Assembly: GCA_963585895.1 (NCBI GenBank)
Contig: OY757904.1
Coordinates: 91,797,757-91,861,756, forward strand
Direction: 5' to 3'
Length of the DNA stretch: 64,000 bases
Source: Sepioteuthis lessoniana
Taxonomy: Eukaryota; Mollusca; Cephalopoda; Myopsida; Loliginidae
Shown here: in pieces, positions 48,901-60,900 of the stretch
Position numbering within the stretch: position 1 is the stretch's first letter
Layout: the number at the start of each line of letters is the position of its first letter
Notes under the pieces: model-generated
Told to the model about the DNA's origin: nothing
The model's input: the letters and a program-made list of their open reading frames with translations, nothing else
The model's database searches: none
Program-made: the position numbers and the translations under genes

Positions 48901-51900
48901 CCTCATTAAAAGCTATTGCTTTTTTAATAGTAGGCAGAGAAATTTTTGGCTCTTGAGAAAATGTGAGGTTGTTCAGTGTGGATTAGAAAGTTGGATTTTT
49001 GACCTCCTTGTTTATATACCTCTGAGACTCTTGACACTGGACTTGTGGTTCTTGATTTTTGACTTCATTCTTTAACTTTAAATTTGTGAAATGGACTTCT
49101 TTACTGACCTTATTTTTGGCACGTTTATTAACACAGATGTCTTTGTGACAGTGGTTGCATGGACTACTTTTGATTTTACCAATGTATCTATGCATGGAAC
49201 TTCCTCATTAAAAAAAACTTATGTTGTCTGTTACAGCCAAAGAGACGTAGTTCAATACAGGGAAGAGGTGAAGTGAAAATACAGGGTGATCTCCAAAAAA
49301 CAGAACCCATATATTTTTGTAGAAGTAATATGGGTTCTGTTTTTTTGGGGTCACCCTATATATTGGTGATTTAAAAGTTAATTAAAAGTGTTCTTAAGCT
49401 CTGTTTTATGTTGATTGTAGAAAATTAGGACTGAGATATATAATATATATATTTCATAAATGATTACTGGGTAAATATCTACTGTTTCTGAATTTTCAGG
49501 ATGGATTCATATTCACAAAAAAGAATGAAGTTATACCAATATTCATCAGAACACAAAGTTTAGATATAATATACAGGTTTAAACGATAATTTTAATATTT
49601 TATAACTTCTTGTTATTAAGAATTCTAAATTTACCTTCTTAATTTGTTTCAATCAGAGCAACTAAAACTATTCCTAGTTTGTTTTTATTGTTTGATTAAC
49701 CTGTCATTTCTAATGCTGTCTAAACATCTTTTTTGATGTGTTGTCTGTTTTTGATTTAAATAGGACCTGGTGTCATCACTACTTACGAGAGATCCAGTAA
49801 AAAGATTGTCAGCTGCTGAAGCAATACAGCAACATTGGGTCACGGGAATTGCTGCTAAAGAAGATCAAATTATTGGAGCAACGGAAAGGTTAAAGAGCTT
49901 TAATGCAAGGCGTAAACTCAAGGTAAATTTTGCTCTTTTGTGTAGACAATATATTTTTGGTATATTTATTTAAATCATTTTTTTAGTGTTGATGGAACAT
50001 TCTATGAAATCTTGTGATGAGATGAGTAACAAACAACTGGAATATTTTATAGAAAATAATTTGTTTCATTAAATAATAGGTGCTAAACTTGCCATTAATC
50101 TTGTTTTTACAAGTTTATAAATATATTTACTTGGAGCAAGATTACCCCTTTCAAGTTTATTATGCCCCACCAAAAAAGGGTTGGAAAATATGAAGGACAC
50201 TCCAAAAATAATGCATACTGTTTATTTCCATGAAAACTATAGCATAAAAGAGAGAGGAAAATAACATTGTTGAAGAGAACAAGTTTTCTGCTAAAAATAC
50301 TATTTTTTCACATAGTCACAAAAATTAGCTATGCATTTTCCCATTGAGAAACAAGAGCTTGGATGTAGTCCTCATAAAAATCTGGACCAGTAGCTATAAC
50401 ACTGCATTCAAGTAAATGTTGTCTGTTAGTCCATCTTTCATCTTGTGGATGAGCTGATTGAAATGCTCTTTATTTTGTAGATTGACAGCTTGATAAAATA
50501 TGGCTTGTCACTCACATTGCTGTCACCATTGCTAAAATGCATTACCAACTGCTTAACTATGCTCATCCACTGCTTGGTCTCTGTTAACTGTAAGTGTCAG
50601 GTAATGTCAATAAAGTAAAAAGTAAAGCTGGCGACGGGAGTCGAGGGTAACCAGAAGGCTCCCTTTTCAATAGCTACTACACCGAGGTGTAAGGGAGGGT
50701 GAAATATAATTTTTGTGGAAGAATTTTATGACATACTTCTGTAGTGAGATGAAAATAATTGCCTTCTCTTGGTCTGTAGGCATGTCTTCCTATGTCACAT
50801 GCTTGTTGGTCCCTTGAGAATTGAGAACCCTTAATCTTCCTCTTTTTGTTTTTTTGTCTTCAATGTGACAAGATGCATCTTGAGTCCTCACTCATAAATC
50901 AAAGGGGACATGCTTTTCACCTCTGTTCATTGCTATAAAAGAGAACTTTGTTACAAACTCCAAGTTATTTAATTTCTTCTTACCATTGTTATAAAACTAC
51001 AATGACCTTTATATTCCTATTATTGTATCTCCTTTTATACACTGCTTGTGCAATTTATCTGTTTTGGAACACTGTTGGGTTGGCTGAGGTCAGCAGTGTT
51101 GGTTGTGGTCAGACTGGAGCATTGGTAGTAAGTACAGTATGACGTTGATTTGACAACTGTCTGTACTGCTGTTGACCAATGCTTATGCTTCTTCTATGTG
51201 TGCTGTATGGTCATATTTGCATAGCAAATTCAAGTGTGTGCAAATATGCATATTTATGAGCCATCAGTGTCACTTCATTAAAATGTCCCCAAATAACACT
51301 CTTCCAGCCACCACACGTCCCCTCTCCTCATGGGACCACAAGACTTTTGGGTTGTGGTCAATTACAGGAGTGTTTTGATAGTGTGTGTGGCATACCCTGC
51401 ATTTGTGGGGTACTTTCTTTGGTGTTATTTTATTTATTCAGTTACTATATTTATTTCCTTTTTTTTTCTTTCCTGGTTTCAAAACTTGAGATACTTCTTT
51501 ATATTCTGCTTTTACACAGTCAAGCTCTGCTATTAGATGTAGTTTTGATTGTTTTATTTCTTTATATTTTACTTTCATTTGAGACAATTCTTCTTGTAAT
51601 TGGTCAACTTGTTTGGTTAACTTATTAGTTTCATCGTGTATTTAGAGAGTTTTGTGAGATTCTTCTAACTTCAAACTCACTAATGAAAGGTTCTCTTCAA
51701 GTTTTGTGACATTTGAGACCATATTATCCCTGGCACCAGATTTTGGCTATGTTCTGACCAGTGAATCTACATAAATTTCAAGCTTCCTGTAGAAGTCACT
51801 ATTCTAACATGCAGAATAAACAACAAAAACAACACTTACCAGTTCAACAGCCCCAGCTAGCGTCCAAGCTGGCAGACAAAAAATGAAATGGGCAGTAATT

Positions 51901-54900
51901 CAATACCGAGTCTGTAACATCTTAAGCAAGCCTGTGTATACACACACTAATATGCCCATTCACAGGGCCAGCAACCAATCACTGTCCAGAGAATGGACTT
52001 AACCACTTGAGTATAATGGAATACTCCAATGTCCATATAATCTTGCCTCAAGTTGTAGCTCATTCTTCTTTATACATATGAGTATTTACTTACAGCTAAT
52101 GGGCATTATGAACAAATTCCAACACTTCCCAAAACAGTTCTCAACAGAACTGTTGCCATCATCAGCTGCTGTTGCCGCATCAAGTTCTTGTTCTGCATCA
52201 TACTCAATTTTTATTGTGTTGTCAGCAATATTAGGTGGAATATCTTCTATGTTGTCTGCTTCAGCCTGGGGACTGATATCAGTGTCCAGGTATTCCTTCC
52301 AGAGCGGCAACTGGCCATCAATTTTGCCAATCTTCTGCTTTAGTGTTTCTATCTTGTTGAGCAGCTCCTGCTTTTCATGTTTGTGCTCTGTAGCTTTGTT
52401 GACATACTCATCCATTTGATCACGCTCACTGCATACTTTGCTCCATTTTTTTCTGCCAGTTGGCAATCTGACCACCAATGCATTGTTTCTCCATCTCTGC
52501 CATCTGTGAGCAAGTTCCTACTGGTGGGTCTCCTCCCTCTCAAGCCATTCATAGTCGGTCATTTGTGTAGACGAATAATAGCACTTACCACCAATACCAT
52601 GTCAGAGTTGACAGATCAGGTAGAATTACCTTGCGGAATCACTGATTCCTCAGGAAACTTGAAACACCAACAATCCTATTCCCATTCCTAGTGCCTTGCC
52701 CAAGACCTCTAAACCAAATACAACTCCCTAAATACCAAATACACCAGTACCACAAACCATGAACACTGGAATAACATCATCACACTCGACATCAATTACC
52801 GCTCAGCAGTCTACATCAACGCAAACAAAACTCCCCTGGGCATTGTCCAGATTATTTCCACACAACCAGCCAGGTTTGAAGGAACTCATCCCTCCCCAAA
52901 GATCACTACTCCCATGCAATGGGTGGGGGGAGAAGATGTAGAATAATAATAGCACTTACCACCATAATGTCCCTGCAACAGTGCTAAACAAAAGCTGGCA
53001 TATATAGAGAATTACCTCCACTCATTTTACCAGCAGCCGATCCCAGCCAATGTAATGACATGCCTGTATGTGCACAATGAGATGCTCCATAAATAGTCCT
53101 CCTTCTCCTCAAGTAGGGTTCTTCTTTTGGCCACTCTGTTTGCTTTACAACTGAGTGCTGCCATGAACAACTTTACAAATTTGACAATTTGATTAAATGA
53201 TATTGAGGTGCTGCCAATAAAACTAAGACATTCTCTTCCTGATGTAGGAGTCATTTGTAAGATGTGACCCTGATGTTGGCTTAAACTCTCCAGTTCACTT
53301 TCCCGGTTTATCCAGTCCTTATCCTGGGACCCTCTATGTACCTTCTGATTACAAGGATATGGGACTCCTACCTCATCATACTTGCCATTGACCAGTTGGC
53401 TGATCTCTATTTTGGTTTTTGACACACCCTTTCCATGCATCTGATTATCCCACAATTAAAACATTCTATCTTGGCTGCTGGACAGTCCTTACAGTTCGTC
53501 AATCCACTGGGATATAAATAATTCCCACTTCCTCTACAGGGCTTGGTGTATTGTGAGGTCAGTGAGGTTCTAACTTCACAGGACTGTTTCTTGTGGTCTG
53601 ACCTCTGCACGTTGACTGTTGTGGTGTGATGCAAGATGTTACTGAAATGGGGAATGCCTGGTCAGTCATTTCCAGGCCGACTAGCCTGTCAACCTTCTAT
53701 TGCAGCATTGTAAGAGTTGCAGCTTCTGCTAATATTTTGCTTTGGTGTTCCATGTTAGCAAGTCCTGTTACCATTTGTTCATCCCCACCACCTCACAGGA
53801 CGCATTACTTATTATTGTAATACTTTTTATATTCTCCTACTCTAAGGTGACTCCCATAATCTCAAATAACCTATAAAAGGAAATTGGTATGTGAACACAT
53901 ATCTATTTTAAAATTTAAATCAGTAAAGCCCAAAATTTACTAAGTTGTAAGCTGATTTTAGCTGTTTTTGTGTAAATATTTGAATGTATTTTACTTTCAA
54001 AACTGTATTTTCTATATTTTGCAAATATTTAAATGTTCAAAACTATCTAAGAAATAGTGCCACAAAGAAGAAGAATGTTGATAAAAATAAAAGGTCAAAG
54101 GTGAAAAAATGGCAATAACCATATCATAGATTAATCATTAAAGTAAAGAATACGATCACTCCTTGGAAGAAACTGCGTTTCTTCCAAGCAGCAATCATGT
54201 CGATACTGCTATATGGATGCACTACATGGACACTAACTAAACGGCTGGAGAAAAAGCTTGATGGCAACTACACACGAATGCTGCGAGCAATATTGAACAG
54301 GTACTGGAGGCAACACCCCACAAAGCAGCAGCTGTACGGCTACCTACCACCCATCACGAAAACTACCCAAGTTAGACAAACCAGACATGCTGGACACTGC
54401 TGGAGAAGTTGGGATGAGCTCATAAGTGATGCACTCCTATGGACCCCTTCACATGACTGAGCAAAAGCAGGGCGACCACCTTGAACCTACATACAGCAGC
54501 TCTAGGAGGATACAGGGTGCAGCCCTGAGGGCCTGCTGGATGCGATGAATGATAAAGAGAGGTGGCGAGAGAGGGTCATGGATATCCGCAATAATGGCAC
54601 GACAAGATGATGATGATGATGAAGGAATACAATCAATACACAAAAGCTGATTAAAATCCAAATGGTTTGTTGGATTTCAACAAAGTTCAAATTTTTAAAA
54701 CTTTAAAGGCATAAGTACATAAGTTTCACAGATATTAATTTTGGGTTATGAAATCCATTTAAAAGTATAATAAAGACTAGAAGTTTGATTCTGTATAACC
54801 AGGCAAAACTATAATTCCAATATACCCCTCCTCCTCCACTGTACATGGACACACCTACTGTCTAGCATGCCACCCATGCAACTTATGCAGCACTTCCACT

Positions 54901-57900
54901 GAGGAAACAGCTGTGTTCTGTTTATCTTAGGAAATAGGTACATATCCTGCCATGTCACCCATGCAACCAATGTGGCTGGTCCAAGGGATCTTCCAGTCAA
55001 TATTCAATGCATTATCAAAACTCTACAAGTGTAGCACTGGAGATGTATAACTTCGCAACAATGCAACTACAATCCGACCAGAAAAGTCAAACCCTGTGAG
55101 AATAAAACATGCAGCCTCCATAATCACTCAGTTATCTTGCCCCAGCTTGTCACTTGGTAACAGATTCTGAGGAAAGAGAATATTATACAAGCGTACAACA
55201 TTAGAACCCATGGATTGTAGTATAGTGGATGCGAAGCAAGGCAGATGAATCCAAAAGTGAGTCAATGGCATCCTTCACTCAATGTTGAACAGAGAAACCT
55301 CTTAGGATTAAATAGCTCAGTTAAGAAACTAATGCTTCTTATTTATAAATGTGGCATCTATTGATGAAAAAAACAGTCACTGAAAGATTACCATGACTCT
55401 AATTCAAACTATACGTCCAAACTGCATTGCCATTCATGTGGGTGAATAAATGTTATGTTCTGCTGAGTTTGGAGCACTGGCCACAGTGATCAAAAACTCA
55501 GTGACAGAGCCCAAACTAAACTTATGTAGATGCAAAAACAGTGTCAATTTAGTAACTTTTAACATTAGAACATTAAATACAATAAACCAGCTACTGGAGC
55601 TAAGAGTATCAGCAGCCAAGCAGAATATATACATGATATATGTACAGGAACATAGGTATTACCATAACAAACTAGAACTAAAATTGGAATCTGTATGGAA
55701 AAACTCTGTGAGCAACACCATTAGAGGTGTAGGACTGCTTCTCGGTTCTCATGCCTTAAAATCATTAAATAGTATAAAAAAATCTAACTGAAAATGATGT
55801 ATGCTAGATTTGATAGCAATTACTGCATAGCAATCATCTCATGCTACAGTTCCACTAATAGCAATGAAAAAATGGACATCCCCACCTTTAATAACCTTTA
55901 ATCTTCCATTGCTTGACACATTCTCAAACACAGTGTTCTGAACATTGGTTGAAATATCAATGCTCATATAGGTAAAAAAATAAATAATAAATTCTGTTCT
56001 CACAACTTGCTAAATAAAAAGAGTGAATATCCAGCTGAGTTTTCTCTCACAAACACTAAATTTCTAAAAAGGAAGGGAAAACTATAGACTAATAGCAATC
56101 CAAATGACTCAAAAGCACTGCTAGATTATATGTTTATAAACAAGAAGTGGACAAATGGCAATTTGAAAAGTGAGGCATAACCCTCTTTTGAAAGAGTATC
56201 TTCCAATCACAGAACTGTCTCAGCTAAGATTAGCCTAAGTCTACATAGAAATAAAAAACAAAGTTTCACAGTATGACTGGTCCCCCACCTTTGCCAATAG
56301 TGTTTGATATGTATAAATCTTATTTTTACATATGATATTTAAATAAATACTTTGTAGGTAACATTTTTTAAATGAGCCAGAGCAATGGTTGATAGGAATG
56401 GATGGCAAGAGAAAGTCAAAAGACTCCATACTATCAGTACAATTTGATGATGATGAAATGTCTTATATGTTACATGAGTTTATCTTTTCAGTCTATTCCA
56501 TTTATTCTGTGGTAGTGTATCAATAGATATACTAATGTTAATATTGGAACCTGGGGAATAGGGAATGACTAAATATCTGCCCTTGCACCAAATATCGGTA
56601 TCATTCTGAAACTAGTAATGTATATCCATAATAGGTACCATTCATTTCCAACAATTCCTTTTTTAAGTCAAATGTCATTTTACTAGAATGCCACTGAGCT
56701 GCTATCTCTAATAAGGTGAAAAAATTATGGGTTATCAGTAAGAAGGATCAATCTCTAATCATAATAAGACAGGAAGCATTACTTTACAAGTACAGTATGC
56801 AAGTTATCATCTGTTGCTGGTAAAAATGCATACCCAATGGTATTGACTATATGAACAAATGTTTTGTAACTGAAAAGTTGTTTAGTCCAATTATGTTATG
56901 ATGCTCTCTGTGTCTGTTTGAGTTTCAGTGGAAATATATAAAAAGGTTTTACATTCAGAGCATTCTTCATATATATGAAACAAAGATAAAATACTGAATC
57001 AAATGAATTATTGAAATACATCATTTTTATAATGTTTCAATACATTACATTTGTCATATATGTTAGTTACTGGATATTATAAAGAGTATGATTTTTTTAT
57101 TTGATATTCGTTTGTAAAATCAAGGCCATTTTAGTCATTCATTGCTATACACTAATTTGCATTGTATCAAAGGCATTATAGCAAGGTATACATGACCTTC
57201 CAAATGAAACACACTATGATAAAACAGAATTTCTAATGCTCTTTCTGAAAATGTTATAGTTACATACAATCTTGAAAGAAGACAGGAAAAAATATCTTTC
57301 AACATGTCTCTATTATCTCTCAACCCATTTCTCTACAGGATTATTTCTACAGATCAAACTTACAGGAGACAAGTTTTTTCTTTTATCATTCCCAAATATC
57401 TTGCTTTATTTTTGTATCATATAATTTGTTGTTTTTAGTAAACCATTCATCCTGCATAAAGGCTTCTACAATCATTTTAAGATTTCCTTGTTTAGTCACA
57501 CATAACAAACATAAATGTCAAATTATTATCTTTTGTCAACTTATGTAATTGCTCAGCCTTGAAGTGTTTCTTTTCCCTACTTGATTTCCCTTCTGTTTTT
57601 TTTTATTGCATCCTAGAAGCAATATTGCTACAAGTGAATGTGGCAAAGAGTTGATGGGTCAGTTTGGTGTAAAGATAAAAAAGATATTGTAAAGAGTTTA
57701 CATCAAGCAATAAGGATATTGTCAATTGTATTTGTCAGTGGGTTTACAGTAAAGTCCAAAACTATGTCATTTCCAGATAAATAATAGATTCTAGTCAAAA
57801 GCATATTTTAGACTAGGCCTGGACTTTAACCCTAGAACAATAGGCAAAGAATAAAGCACAAACATTGGGTATTCATAATTTTTTTATTTGCATGTTATGT

Positions 57901-60900
57901 ACAAGACTTTTTTTTAAAATATATTATTTGAAATTATTGGAACAATGTAAAAATATAAAACAGATTTTAGAAATGATCAAAGAGGAGAGAAATAATTTCC
58001 CATGTTTATTTTTTATATTGTTATTGCAAATCTGTTAAAATAATTTTTGGTTTGGTTGGTTGCTTTTGTTTTATGGCATATCAATGACTGTGGGTTATTT
58101 AATGCTAAATCCTGTTTTGTACGTATGATATTTAAGTGAATACTTTGTAGGTAACATTTTTAAATGAGCCAGAACTCATTTGTTTGCACACAGTTAAATG
58201 GTTTCAAGTATTGCTATTGTTTCCACACAGGTAAATGGTTTCAAGTATTATTATTTAACATTAATAACTATATTTGCACACAAATGTTTTCAAGCATTAC
58301 TAGGCAATACTAATAATTTAACATTAATTATTTGCTTGCACACAGTTAAATGATTTCAAGTATAGTAATTGATTAGATATTTCTGTTTGATTCATAGATG
58401 GGATCCTAATAGGTATTACCACTCTGAGTAACAGTGAACCTGGGAATAATGGCAATAAAGGGGTACTCCACATTTCCCAGAGCTAGACGACTGGAGCCTC
58501 ACCATCAGATGATTTAGTGTTATATCCAGGACACTCATTGAGGAAGGGGTCTTACTCTTCTGTAAAGATGCAGACAGTCTATTCCATAGCCCCAGCTGAC
58601 TGGTCTGAATTTTTTTGTTTGGAAGTTTTAATTTTTTCCATAAAAATAAATTGTTAAAAGTGCCACATAATAAAAACAGATTTTTTTGCAAGGAATAACG
58701 AATCAACATTTCATCAATATTTCTAAATTAATTCCCAAGCAGAAGCCTTCATGAAATCAAATCTAGTTTTAAGCAAGTCAAGGAAGTTTCTGAACATTTG
58801 CTGTTTGCATTTTGATGCATTAAAAACTTTGCTATTTCAGAGAAGTATTTTGCACAATGCATATCTGCAAAGATTTCCTCTATGGCAAAAAGGTGAAAAT
58901 GTTCCTGCTTTATATTCTTATGTTGCGGGGATCAAGACAAATGCATTTACCCATTCAGTAGCTTCACTAACTGGTTTAATGATGCCCATTTTGGTCATTC
59001 TCTCCAGTTCTGCTTTTAATCTCTTTTTCAATGTAAAGGAAATCTTTCTGGGAGGACTGATCATGGGAAACTGAAGGATCAACAGTTATGTGGTGTGTTG
59101 TGCTCAAAGTTCCAATTTCACCAGAACAGTCACAATATTATTCAAGGAATGCTAGTAGATTTGTATCAGTGTTAAAAATTCACTTGGTTAGTTGAAGTTT
59201 CTTACAAGTATCAGTACCTAGAATGGCTTGTGAATTTGTGTCAGCTGAACATAACTGAAGAGATTGTATTTTTGTGAATCACTTAGGCTATGAATGTACT
59301 TATAACAGGAATGTTTGCATTGTTGTAAGTAGTAAGAGTAACTGAGGTTGACTTCAGTTTTAGATGTCTGTTATATTTAGTTTTAGGGGAGTAAATTTAT
59401 CTCAGCATCTGAGTTGATTTTAAAATCAACCATAGAACCCTTAGTGTTAAGATTTGCTGTCTAGAGTTTAACTTTCCTATCAGAATTGAGCAAGTTAATG
59501 AAGAATGTTGGTGTTTCATTTGAAAGGTATGTTTCATAGTGGGGATTCTTGGCACTCATTGTGCCTAGGAAGAATTTTGATTGTGGATCAATTTTGATTG
59601 TGGTTTGAGTCAAAATCAGATGAGTCAATGTATATTTCTATTTACTGCAATGACTTTTGTGAGTGACAACAACTGGCAAAGTGTCTTTTGTGGTTGCATT
59701 TTGTGCATCACTTATAGTATGCTGATATTATCCACAGAGATAAGAACTAGCATAAAATTTGAAGAAGTTGATGTAGGACTGTTTGCTGCATTGTTTGTCA
59801 TGTTGATATTCATTATAGTTAGTGTGTTCCAGGTCTGTTTTTATGTCAACATTTTATGAATGAACCATCCATTTCTGGAGTCTTGGAAGTTGTGAGTTCC
59901 CAAGCTTGCCTTTTTATTTCTTTGGTTGCCTGATTAACTTGAATTGCCTTTCTTAGTATTATGTCAGGTTCCCAGAGTAAGCAGTCGGTGAGATGTAAGT
60001 TCTTAAGACCAACTATTAAAATGTCTTTGATTAAGAAGTCATGTAAGTCATTGAATTCACATTTACTCACATATTGATGTAGTTCTATCCTATAGTTGTC
60101 AAATCTTTGATTATTCATTTGCCTTATTATTTCTTCTCAAGTTTTTTCAGGGTTCACAGTAATTATCAAATTTCTCAATTACTTTTTCAATATTCATTTT
60201 ATCTTCAGCATTTCCCAAGTTGAATGTAAAAAAAATCTTCCTTCCTTTTGTTCCTATACTTGCTTGTAAAATAGAAGTTTGAACTTTTCCAGGTGTTGAA
60301 TCTGATTCTACTGCCTGTAAAAAGTTTTCATTCCTCTTTCCATTTCCTCTAAACTTCAGACAGGTTTTCCCTTGGTTGAAATTGAATGGTTTGGGGGCAA
60401 GCAGTCTATCATAGGTGAGTTAGTGAATGACAAATAAGTGAAAAACAATGTGCAAAATTCAACAAAAAGAAACAAAATTTTTAAATGAAATGAGGTCTGA
60501 GTAACATAGCTAATCCCACTTCTGATACTATATTATGGAAGAATTGTTTTACATAATGTATGTGAAGTGCTGATAGTTGAAATGTCTTTATTCACTAACT
60601 AGGTTATTGCTTACAAAAGCATAAAACCAAAAAGCCACATAGGACGTTATAGTACTATCACAACAAGGTGAATTTCCCACTCATCAGCCAAATTCATCAT
60701 TTTCAAGCAAAATCAAACTTGGGCACAGTTTCAAATGTGGCACACATCATCTGTTTCTTCATCAATAATGTGCATGCTCTTTTCAGATTTAATCATCTGG
60801 CTAAAAAAAACAGTTGGTTTTATTATGACACACTTTTTATATGGCAACAATTGAGAATTATTATGCCAATATAAATATATCAATTTCATCATAATGTTGG

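Noticed and set aside
51330..51628. Hydrophobic ORFs resembling membrane proteins
   Set aside because: T-rich sequence gives Phe/Leu/Tyr runs; the opposite strand instead encodes a coiled-coil gag-like remnant.
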